Source: Sulfomarinibacter sp963741385
GTDB taxonomy: Bacteria > Acidobacteriota > Thermoanaerobaculia > Thermoanaerobaculales > Sulfomarinibacteraceae
NCBI GenBank assembly: GCA_963741385.1
Contig: CAVUHO010000006.1
Coordinates: 558,001-622,000, forward strand
Direction of reading: 5' to 3'
Length of the DNA stretch: 64,000 bases
Positions 53,701-59,997 of the stretch are shown here, piece by piece (position 1 is the stretch's first letter; every line of letters starts with the position of its first letter). The notes under the pieces were generated by a model. That model saw nothing but the letters and a program-made list of their open reading frames with translations. It had not been told where the DNA came from and did not search any database. Both the position numbers and the translations under genes were made by a program.

Positions 53701-54761
53701 TCGACCGCATCCAGCATCTCATCCACCAGCGCCTCGTCCTCGAACGAGTAGCCGAGGCGCGCCGCCGGCTGAACGAGGGCACGGCGAAGGTTGTCGCGGC
53801 CGGGCGCCTTGAGCGGGGTGAGCCCGGTGAACACGGGCAACAGATCGAAGTGATCGTGGCAGCGGTAGAGAAAATCGTCGCGCAGGGACAGCAGCACGTG
53901 GACATCGGCATCGCGCGCCAGACGCCCGATCAACGCCGCAAAACCCGCCTGGACCTCGGGCGGATTTTGCGTGAAAAGCTCCTCGAACTGATCGACGATC
54001 AGCAGCGCCCGTTCGTGGCGCTCGCGCCACCGGGTGAAAAGGTAAGGACCGTTGACCTCGAAATCCACCAGCTTGGAAACGGACTCGGGATCGTCGCTGA
54101 TCTCAGGTGCGAGGGCGCGGGCCAGCCCGGCAAACGGCGCTTCACCTGGTGTGCAGATGAGGATCCCCCACCCCTCCGGCGCGGCGGGGATCAACCCCGC
54201 GCGCAAGAACGACGTCTTGCCCACGCCCGAGGGGCCGATCACCGCCAGCAGACGACGGGTGGTGATCGTGCGCCACAGCCGGGACACCTCCGCCTCGCGG
54301 CCGAAGAAGAGCTCGGCGTCGGCCTCGGTGAAGGCGGCGAGCCCGGGGTAGGGACTGCGGTCGTCTCGAGCCGTCTGTGCGCCGGGGAACAGGGTCACGG
54401 TACCCGAAATCTTTGTGACTGCTTCGACGGGCACGATCAGCCGGTAGCCCTTGCGGTGGATGGTCTCGATATACGTCGGTTCCTTCGCATCGTCGCCGAG
54501 GGTCCGCCGCAGCTCGGCGACGGCTCGGGTCAGAGTCTTTTCGGTGATGTACTCCACGGACCAGACCGTATCGATGATCTCCTGCCGCGTCACCAGCTCG
54601 CCGGCGTGTCCTGCCAGACACACCAACACGTCCATCATCTTGAGCTCGATCTGGATCGACTCGTCACCGCGGGTCAGGCGGTTGAGGCGAGGTTCCACCA
54701 ACCAGTCGCCGAGACGAAACGGGGCGTCCGCCAGTTCATGCTCTTGTGTTGTCGGGGTCAC
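50760..54761 (-). CDS. Winged-helix / STAND NTPase / transmembrane / WD40 regulator
   Basis: 1333 residues from a GTG at 54761; a TTG at 54800 is the far limit. Parts in order: an OmpR/CadC-type winged helix (about 12-105, FRLGDWLVEPRLNRL, LTRAVAELRRTLGDD, TIHRKGYRL); a STAND-type NTPase with Walker A GPSGVGKTS (176-184) and Walker B ALLIVDQFEELF (Asp257); helical winged domains; one transmembrane helix (570-590); then WD40 repeats to the end, the last with GHTGPVTSVAFSPDGRWIAS. The DNA-binding and NTPase parts should be cytoplasmic and the WD40 part periplasmic, making a CadC-like one-component sensor with an ATP switch. Ligand and targets are unknown. The family is common in Acidobacteriota. 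Confidence 0.88.
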   Translation of the reverse strand: MTPTTQEHELADAPFRLGDWLVEPRLNRLTRGDESIQIELKMMDVLVCLAGHAGELVTRQEIIDTVWSVEYITEKTLTRAVAELRRTLGDDAKEPTYIETIHRKGYRLIVPVEAVTKISGTVTLFPGAQTARDDRSPYPGLAAFTEADAELFFGREAEVSRLWRTITTRRLLAVIGPSGVGKTSFLRAGLIPAAPEGWGILICTPGEAPFAGLARALAPEISDDPESVSKLVDFEVNGPYLFTRWRERHERALLIVDQFEELFTQNPPEVQAGFAALIGRLARDADVHVLLSLRDDFLYRCHDHFDLLPVFTGLTPLKAPGRDNLRRALVQPAARLGYSFEDEALVDEMLDAVEGERGALPLLAFAVARLWEKRDRERKLLTRQAYADIGGVAGALAHHAEQTLERIGTDRLPVVRDLFRNLVTAEGTRAAREWNELLSVFCDSSDESQAAVLSALIDARLLTSYEVREEDREPTRRVEIIHESLLANWPRLVRWQTQDADAARLHDELRQAARIWREHGQTDDLLWTGSAYREYAVWRERYPGGLSELEEAFAVAMTSLATRRRRRRRIAVAAVIVLLVAVLGVVGTLWRRSVREARRAEAEAGRHEAAEILSLGRLRLGDHPNAALAYAIASLERADTEPARRFAVEALWQGPPALYLSDPVVPLGARWSSDGRWLAVGGTRGLAILDRETGGRRELLSGFERPLGFSTDCGLLVSEATGDGGGTVIHVWTVAEGRLQRTLELEEGVVPQLLDDSLLTFAFDADTGTPPEDQPAIVRRIPIHGTGEEVAGRWQPHGLSYLDSDPSGASVFSLQAGRIVQQSFDDLLAPPRVLGVHEGDANLWFWPGHERVVTGDSGGDIRIWDLHSARRERTLESSADARLIALDPRGQRLAVGPPGSLSSPRSLCLFDLDAPRSAEPVPLLNDEVNWLNGMTFSPDGAWLATMSNPFPLTLWNVAARHSIVIGRQIPSYVSAVFTSDGRLVSTSDEGVVRLWPLSPETGEGVRELWSRPGATIGFHLAEIASERSVVVIERFAARILVLPFDGSPASIHQLAQSAGDAAGTALLSLDPTGRYAAMSYVAKSKPAATSLRILDLSSGAERILDAHATGGDGCERVGSLLEGVVVPVWLADGRLLSDGDAGLRSWDLDAGTSIQLRPCRTMTEDLIELLAAPGSGAILRLDPASGGRSSTISAFDLTTGETHEIASHGNRVGRFSLDTSGHVLLTGSNDGVVRVGPLTGEEPHLLFGHTGPVTSVAFSPDGRWIASGSDDGTIRLWPMPDLSKPPLHTLPREELIAKLKTLTNLRAVRDDASSTGWKVEVGPFPGWETVPTW

Positions 54762-54836
54762 CTTGAGGTCAATGTAGGTCCGGCATGCGATTCGGCGCAA
54801 GTGATTGGTGGCAGAACGGATGCCGCTCGGGTCGGG

Positions 54837-55421
54837 TCACAGCCCGCAATGCTCCGCGACCATCCTGTTGATGGCCATCGATCGCATGCCATCGGGATCT
54901 TTGGGCCATTCGGTGAGGCCGGCATGGTGGAGCGCCTCGTGGATGATGATCATCGCCGCCCGCTTGTCGGTGAGCCGCCAGAAATCACGACAAAGCCAGG
55001 TCGGCCCGCCGCCAACCATGGTGTAGGCATCGGCGCCGCGGCACATATTGGGCAGCGCTTCGCGGTGCCCCATCGGATAGAAGGAGACCCTGGAAAGCGT
55101 GGCCATCGGGTCCGCGCCGAGGTCGGTGAAGAGGTCGCGGCATTCTTTCATCTCCTGAATCCGTTCGAGAGCCACTTCGAACGCGACGATGAGCTGCTCT
55201 CGGCTTTTTTGCGACATCTCAGGGCTGATCCTGCGATCGATATTTGACCGCCATGCATCACGATCCCGAATCGAGCTCGGAACAATGGACCCCGCCGCCG
55301 CCGCGTCGATTTCGACCGCCGCGTCGACTGCGTCGACTGCTTCGACGGCGTCGGACGCCGCTGCAGGGGACAGGGTCAGTACCACCGCTCCCAGAAACAG
55401 CACCGCCAGCCTCGCCGCCAT
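54837..55421 (-). CDS. Secreted zincin-like protein with HExxH motif
   Basis: 194 residues from the ATG at 55421 (GGGAGG upstream). A signal peptide (MAARLAVLFLGAVVLTLSPA) precedes an acidic alanine-rich stretch (AVEAVDAVDAAVEIDAAAAG) and a compact domain with four cysteines (CRDLF, NMCRG, WLCRDF, EHCGL). The motif H161-E-A-L-H165-H in IIHEALHHAGLTEWP marks a likely zinc-peptidase helix. No named family is recognised. It ends 75 bases before the STAND gene begins and may be read with it. Confidence 0.65.
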   Translation of the reverse strand: MAARLAVLFLGAVVLTLSPAAASDAVEAVDAVDAAVEIDAAAAGSIVPSSIRDRDAWRSNIDRRISPEMSQKSREQLIVAFEVALERIQEMKECRDLFTDLGADPMATLSRVSFYPMGHREALPNMCRGADAYTMVGGGPTWLCRDFWRLTDKRAAMIIIHEALHHAGLTEWPKDPDGMRSMAINRMVAEHCGL

Positions 55422-55827
55422 GAGGACCTCCCGGGGCGGCGCGATTCGGCAGACACCGGGTACCACCTCCGACGGGCTCCGTGAGATGTGCGTGCTGTCC
55501 GTTGCGTGCGAGTGCCGTCCCATGCACTCACGGTGGGTCGAGGGGGGAGGAAAGAAGTTAGGGGCAGGCGAGGCCTGGGATAGGGACTTGCGATGTCCAG
55601 CCGCAGGATCACAACTGATTTAATTAATTGACGTTAGGGATTCAGGCTTCATCCGTCAGGACAAGCCGAAACGCGTCGAATTCGACCTGGTCGGCGCCCG
55701 GCCACGGCTGTGCAGACGCGCCGCCTCAGGCTTGGCCCTGCCCCTCCCCTTTTTCTCCATTCTGGCGGGCGGCGTTACCGCCCGCCAGGATGGAGAAAAA
55801 GGTATGATGCCGCAGCGGAGGACTGAA
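55422..55827. other. Intergenic region with strong palindrome
   Basis: 406 bases between the divergently read zincin-like and small hypothetical genes. Apart from the 55-base palindrome near its right end (55748-55802) and an AT-rich patch at about 55617-55635 (TTTAATTAATTGACG), which could belong to a promoter, nothing is recognised. Confidence 0.4.
55748..55802. promoter_or_regulatory. Strong 55-base hairpin, possible bidirectional terminator or attenuator
   Basis: A 25-base arm (CCTTTTTCTCC then ATTCTGGCGGGCGG) and its complement surround the loop CGTTA; one base pair is G-T. Outside the GC-rich stem are five T on the left and five A on the right, so it would look like a Rho-independent terminator in either direction. 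It lies 25 bases before the start of the small gene at 55828. Confidence 0.7.
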
Positions 55828-56172
55828 ATGGCAACACTCTGGATACTGCGCGGGGATCACCAAGCCCCGGGATGGAACGAACTTCGCAAGGCCTACGAGG
55901 ACAAAAAGGTGGAGATCATCCACCTCGACGCGAAGGTCTGGGCGATCATCGACGCCGAAGAGGAACCCACTGGTTATCAGGGCCTCACGGCATCACATCC
56001 TGCCGACGGAATGTACATCGACCCCAATGGGACGCCCCTCTATCTGGTGGGCGGCGCCGTCGTGACCTCGGCCGAGGCGGTGATCGAAGGACTCGGGCAG
56101 GAGGCTGCTGACCTGATGAAAAAGGCCGGTGACGCCGGGACCGCCCTGGAACGGCTCGGAAAGGTCTATTGA
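55828..56172 (+). CDS. Small protein of unknown function
   Basis: 114 residues from the ATG at 55828 with GGAG upstream. No signal peptide or helix anchor. Alternating strands and helices (ATLWILRGDHQAPGWNELRK, KVEIIHLDAKVWAIID, LYLVGGAVVTSAEAVIEGLG) suggest a compact alpha/beta fold. No family is recognised. It ends 10 bases before the OmpW-like gene, so the two probably form an operon that must pass or start after the hairpin at 55748-55802. Confidence 0.6.
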   Translation: MATLWILRGDHQAPGWNELRKAYEDKKVEIIHLDAKVWAIIDAEEEPTGYQGLTASHPADGMYIDPNGTPLYLVGGAVVTSAEAVIEGLGQEAADLMKKAGDAGTALERLGKVY

Positions 56173-56182
56173 GGAGCCTGTC

Positions 56183-56833
56183 ATGTATCGACAGCTGACC
56201 GCGACGTGTTTTTGCGCATTCTTGGTGTCGGCAGGGATGGTTTCGGCACAGGACGCCGAATGGCGGCTCGGCGGTCGCGCTCTGTACATGACCGGCGGCA
56301 CCACCAGCCCGGAGGTCGGTGATACCGGCGCCAGCCTGGAGTTGGGCGCCGGCGGCGGTCTCGAGTTCGACGCCGTGGCCAGATTCTCCGAAATGTTCGC
56401 CGCTGAATTTACCATCGGTGTCACGGCGCAGAGCCTCACTGTGATCGGAATGGATAGCGGTTTCGGAGATGTCGACGGTGGCTGGGTCTGGCTCTTTCCG
56501 CTGACCGCGGTGGCGCAGATTCACATCCCAGTCTACGGCAAGTGGGACCCCTATCTGGGCGCCGGTATTGCATGGACCTATCCCTACGACGATCTGTCGA
56601 ACGACATCAAAGGTATTGGCGTCCAGGACATCGACTTCAAAGGCACCGTGGGTTTCGCAGCACAGGGCGGTGTCAACTACACCCTCAATAACCGGTGGTT
56701 CGCGAATCTCGACGTCCGCTACCTCGGTGTGAGCCTCGAAGCAACGGTCACGACCGACGCCGGGAAGCTCGAACCAGTCGACCTCGACACCAAGCCCTGG
56801 GTGTTCGGACTCGGGTTCGGCTACCGGTTCTGA
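56183..56833 (+). CDS. OmpW-like outer-membrane beta-barrel protein
   Basis: 216 residues from the ATG at 56183, after GAGGAG. A signal peptide (FCAFLVSAGMVSAQ) precedes an eight-stranded barrel pattern ending in aromatic GLGFGYRF, the usual C-terminal sorting signal. KWDPYLGAGIAWTYPYDD resembles the OmpW signature strand. Such barrels form narrow hydrophobic channels. Specific function unknown. The group II intron relic lies just downstream. Confidence 0.8.
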   Translation: MYRQLTATCFCAFLVSAGMVSAQDAEWRLGGRALYMTGGTTSPEVGDTGASLELGAGGGLEFDAVARFSEMFAAEFTIGVTAQSLTVIGMDSGFGDVDGGWVWLFPLTAVAQIHIPVYGKWDPYLGAGIAWTYPYDDLSNDIKGIGVQDIDFKGTVGFAAQGGVNYTLNNRWFANLDVRYLGVSLEATVTTDAGKLEPVDLDTKPWVFGLGFGYRF

Positions 56834-56857
56834 GTCGTCGGCACGCGCGGCGGAGGT

Positions 56858-56931
56858 GTCGGGTAGACCCGGGCGGTTACCCGCCCGGGCCCCCCACAGA
56901 TCCGGACGTGCGGAATTCCCGCATCCGGCTC
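56858..56931 (-). ncRNA. Group II intron 3' relic (domains V and VI)
   Basis: On the minus strand 56931-56898 is exactly 34 bases and reads as domain V. It opens with the catalytic AGC, has lower stem CCGGA/TCCGG, upper stem TGCGG/CCGCA and the two-base CG bulge in the standard place. Right after it a GC-rich hairpin (GCCCGGGCGGG, TAA, CCGCCCGGGTC) with the tail CTACCCGAC is in the place of domain VI and the 3' splice end (about 56858). No intron reverse transcriptase gene or clear 5' end is found upstream to 57217, so this is a remnant. The rest of the 384-base gap holds a half hairpin repeat (about 56993-57035) and no gene. Confidence 0.6.
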
Positions 56932-56992
56932 TTCAGGCGCATGGGTTCGTTACGTGACGGGAGGCCGTCGCGCTTTTAAGCCAGTATCCGGG

Positions 56993-57035
56993 CTCGGGCA
57001 AACAATGCGAAAGGTGGCTCCTCCCGGGAATAACC
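56993..57035. repeat. Half-unit related to the hairpin repeats at 44.4-44.6 kb
   Basis: CAAACAATGCGAAAGGTGGC followed by TCCTCCCGGGAA closely follows the right half of the unit at 44404-44500 (CAACAATGTTGAAGGTGGC, then ACTCCCGGGAA). The left half is missing or diverged. Confidence 0.5.
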
Positions 57036-57217
57036 TCTAGAAAGACGGTTATCGAGGACGCGCAGCCGCGCTCTACTGGGCTACGGGCTCGTCGGCAAAA
57101 TCAATATCGATGCTCATACAGCCATCAACTCCAGTAGGTGTCGTGTGAACTCCGGACCGCAACCCAGGGCTTGGAGATGCACAGCTGGACACGGAGCCCG
57201 AGAGGCGTTGTTCCCGA

Positions 57218-58003
57218 TCAACCCAGGATCACGCCCCGTTTCGAGCTCTCGATGAAATCCAGAACGTGAACCACGTCTTCTTGGTCGCCAAGCTCTTCGC
57301 GGGCCTTTTCGATGGCCTGCGTGGTGTTCAGCCTGGAATTGTGGAGCAGCCGCCACAGACGTCTCAGGGCCCGCCGCCGCTCCTCGGAGAACCCCTTCCG
57401 TTCAAGACCGATGGTGTTCGGCCCAAAGCACTTGGAAGGGCGGTTCCCGACCGTACTCATAAAGGGCAGGCAGTCCTTGTTGGCGCCGGTGAAGGCGCCG
57501 AGAAAGGCGTGTTGTCCGACGCGGGTGAACTGATGGACCGCCGACAAGGCGCCGACGGTTGCGAAGTCTCCGACTTCGACGTGGCCGGCAAGGGTGGCGT
57601 TGTTGGCAAAGATGGTGTTCGACCCGACCCGGCAGTCGTGAGCGACGTGGGAGTAGGCCATGAACAGGCCGCTGCCGCCGATACGCGTGACGCCGCCGCC
57701 GCCGGGGGTCCCGCGGTGAAAGGTGACGAACTCGCGGACCCAGTTGTCATCACCGATCTCGAGCCGCGTTGGCTCCCCCTTGTATTTGAGGTCCTGTGGT
57801 GGCGCCCCGACCGAACAATGGCTCTCGAACCGATTGCGCTCGCCGACGGTAGTGCCACTGGCGAAGCGGCAGAACGGGCCGATCTCGCAGTCGGCACCGA
57901 TTTTCACTCCGGCTTCGACGACAGTATAAGGTCCGATAGTGACTCCGTCAGCGACCTCGGCAGTCGGATCGATGACGGCGGTTGGATTGATGCGTGCGAT
58001 CAT
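57218..58003 (-). CDS. lpxA: Acyl-[ACP]--UDP-N-acetylglucosamine O-acyltransferase
   Basis: 261 residues, the standard length, from the ATG at 58003 that overlaps the fabZ stop (ATGA). The hexapeptide left-handed beta-helix is seen from residue 1 to about 190 (INPTAVIDPTAEVADGVTIG), with the catalytic His in ALSAVHQFTRVGQHAF. The C-terminal helices (EERRRALRRLWRLLHNSRLN) form the trimer cap. It carries out the first step of lipid A synthesis. Last gene of the envelope operon. Confidence 0.96.
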   Translation of the reverse strand: MIARINPTAVIDPTAEVADGVTIGPYTVVEAGVKIGADCEIGPFCRFASGTTVGERNRFESHCSVGAPPQDLKYKGEPTRLEIGDDNWVREFVTFHRGTPGGGGVTRIGGSGLFMAYSHVAHDCRVGSNTIFANNATLAGHVEVGDFATVGALSAVHQFTRVGQHAFLGAFTGANKDCLPFMSTVGNRPSKCFGPNTIGLERKGFSEERRRALRRLWRLLHNSRLNTTQAIEKAREELGDQEDVVHVLDFIESSKRGVILG

Positions 58004-58431
58004 GTACGGTCCCCCAGGGCGGACATCATGTCCGCCTCGCATACCACGTCCTCGCCGACCAGGGCTCGGCCGTGGATCTTGGCGAAGGTCTTTCGTTTCG
58101 CCAGCAGCTCGACCTCGAAGATCAGCTGATCTCCGGGAACCACCGGTTTGCGGAAACGGCAGTTGTCGATGCCCGTAAAGAAGAAGAGTTTGTTCTCGCG
58201 GTCCTCGATCTGGCTGAACAAGAGAAATCCACCCGCCTGAGCCATGGCCTCGACGATCAGGACGCCGGGCATGACGGGAAATTCCGGAAAGTGGCCGAGG
58301 AAGTGCGGCTCGTTGATCGTCACGTTCTTGACCGCTCGGATCCTGTTCTCGGTCATCTCCAGCACCCGGTCGATGAGGAGGAAGGGATATCGGTGCGGCA
58401 TCACCGCGAGGATTTCGCTGATGTCGTTCAT
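58000..58431 (-). CDS. fabZ: 3-hydroxyacyl-[ACP] dehydratase
   Basis: 143 residues, hot-dog fold. Catalytic His47 in PHFLGHFPEFPVMPG and Glu61 in VEAMAQAGG are present. Overlaps lpxD upstream and lpxA downstream by 4 bases each. FabZ dehydrates 3-hydroxyacyl-ACP, competing with LpxA and LpxD for the same substrate, which explains the usual clustering. Confidence 0.96.
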   Translation of the reverse strand: MNDISEILAVMPHRYPFLLIDRVLEMTENRIRAVKNVTINEPHFLGHFPEFPVMPGVLIVEAMAQAGGFLLFSQIEDRENKLFFFTGIDNCRFRKPVVPGDQLIFEVELLAKRKTFAKIHGRALVGEDVVCEADMMSALGDRT

Positions 58432-59462
58432 GATTCGGCGCCCTCCAGTGCGTCGATTCTGGCCTCCAGCCGCTTGACCTTTTCGCGCAGGCCGTCAAGA
58501 CGCGCCAGGTTGGCGTTGGCCTTGAGCCACTCGCGGTGGGACCGCGCCGGGAATCCTGCCACGGTGACTCCGTCAGGCACGTCTTTGATCACCCCGGCTC
58601 GCGCCGTCACCACCACGCCGCTGCCGATTTTGATGTGCCCCACGACACCCGCCTGGCCGGCCAGCACCGCGTGATGGCCGATCTCGGTCGACCCGGAGAT
58701 CCCGACCTGTGCAACCAGCAGGCAATGCTCGCCGATTTGAACGTTGTGGGCTATCTGCACCAGGTTGTCCACTTTCGTTCCCCGGCCGATGCGGGTTTCG
58801 CCGAGGGCTGCACGGTCGATACACACATTGGCGCCGATCTCGACGTCGTCCTCGAGGACGACGATGCCCACCTGCGGAACCTTGTGGTGGACCCCGTCAA
58901 CGGTCGCAAAACCGAACCCGTCGGCACCGACCACGGTACCGGAGTGGATGATGCACCGGTCACCGGCGCGGCAACGATCCTCGATCACCACCCGCGGGTG
59001 AATAGTGCAGCCGGCGCCAAGCACCACACCGCGGCCGAGCACACAACCGGCGCCGATGATCGTTTCTGCTCCGATCAGGCCGCCGGCGCCGACCACGCAC
59101 TGCGGCCCGATGCTCGCGCCCTCGCCGACCACGACATCCTCGGCCACGACGGCCGAAGGATGCACCCCAGCCGCCGGTCGCTCGGCGGGATAGAAAAGCC
59201 CGAGCGCCCGCGCCAGCGCCAGATACGGCTCGTGACATACCAGCAGATTGCGTCCTGGAAGAACATCGGCATCGGCGATCAGGATCGCCCCGGCGCGCGA
59301 CACCCGGGCGTCCTGGACATACTTCGAGTTGTGGAGAAAGCTCAGGTCTCCCGGACCGGCGTCATCGAGCGCCCGGACCCCGCTCACCTCAAGAACGCCG
59401 TTGCCGATCACCTCAGCGCCGAGGCGATCGGCAAGCTCGTCGAGAGTGAAGCGTGGGCTCAC
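58428..59462 (-). CDS. lpxD: UDP-3-O-(3-hydroxyacyl)glucosamine N-acyltransferase
   Basis: 344 residues from a GTG that overlaps the skp stop (GTGA). The N-terminal uridine-binding domain (LDELADRLGAEVIGNG, AGDLSFLHN-like PGDLSFLHNSKY) is followed by hexapeptide repeats and the catalytic His in VQIAHNVQIGEH. A C-terminal coiled tail (RLDGLREKVKRLEARIDALE) completes it. Third step of lipid A synthesis. Confidence 0.96.
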   Translation of the reverse strand: MSPRFTLDELADRLGAEVIGNGVLEVSGVRALDDAGPGDLSFLHNSKYVQDARVSRAGAILIADADVLPGRNLLVCHEPYLALARALGLFYPAERPAAGVHPSAVVAEDVVVGEGASIGPQCVVGAGGLIGAETIIGAGCVLGRGVVLGAGCTIHPRVVIEDRCRAGDRCIIHSGTVVGADGFGFATVDGVHHKVPQVGIVVLEDDVEIGANVCIDRAALGETRIGRGTKVDNLVQIAHNVQIGEHCLLVAQVGISGSTEIGHHAVLAGQAGVVGHIKIGSGVVVTARAGVIKDVPDGVTVAGFPARSHREWLKANANLARLDGLREKVKRLEARIDALEGAES

Positions 59463-59977
59463 TGGGCGGTGTTAAAGCGCCGGATCACCTCGTCGGTGAT
59501 GTCGATCGCCTCGTCGGCGTACACCAGACCGGACTGGAACTTGTTGAAGATCAAGGTAAAGGCCTTTTCTTTCCCGATCTGGTTGATGATCGGCAGGATG
59601 CGCTCCTCGAGCTTGCCGAGTTCGCGTCGCTGAGCTTCCTGGACATCTCGCTGGGCGTCGTCCTGAAACCTCTTGATGGCGATCTGTTTGTCTTCGATCT
59701 CCTTGCTCATCTCCGCCTGCCGGGCTTCAGAGACCGTAAACCGCTGTTTGTTGAACTGATCCTGAAGCGCCACGTACTGCTGCTGCAGGGCCTGCCCCTC
59801 CTGCGACTTCGCGTCGGTGATCGCCTTCAGCCGCTGCATGACCTCTTTGCCGGGATCCGACTCGGTCACCACCCTCTGCACGTCGATCACCGCGATCTTT
59901 TCTTGAGCGATCGCCGGCAGCGCCGCTACCGCCAACAGAACTGCAACAAGCGCACTACGAATCAATGAACGAAGCAT
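59459..59977 (-). CDS. skp: OmpH/Skp-family periplasmic chaperone
   Basis: 172 residues from the ATG at 59977, 8 bases after GGAGG. Signal peptide LVAVLLAVAALPAIAQ. The mature part starts KIAVIDVQRVVTESDPGK, as in Skp, then a long helical coiled coil (about 50-125) and a C-terminal return (LIFNKFQSGLVYADEAIDIT). Skp carries unfolded outer-membrane proteins to BamA, encoded just upstream. Confidence 0.92.
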   Translation of the reverse strand: MLRSLIRSALVAVLLAVAALPAIAQEKIAVIDVQRVVTESDPGKEVMQRLKAITDAKSQEGQALQQQYVALQDQFNKQRFTVSEARQAEMSKEIEDKQIAIKRFQDDAQRDVQEAQRRELGKLEERILPIINQIGKEKAFTLIFNKFQSGLVYADEAIDITDEVIRRFNTAQ

Positions 59978-59997
59978 TTTTCTGTCCTCCACGTTTC

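Noticed and set aside
49892..54761. Established Sir2/STAND anti-phage system
   Set aside because: The Sir2 is a full zinc-bearing stand-alone deacylase, the genes are convergent rather than in an operon, and the STAND protein carries a DNA-binding domain and a membrane helix unlike known Avs proteins.
55617..55635. AT-rich patch as another heptanucleotide element
   Set aside because: TTTAATTAATTGACG has no 7-base period and no G-box; it may be promoter DNA.
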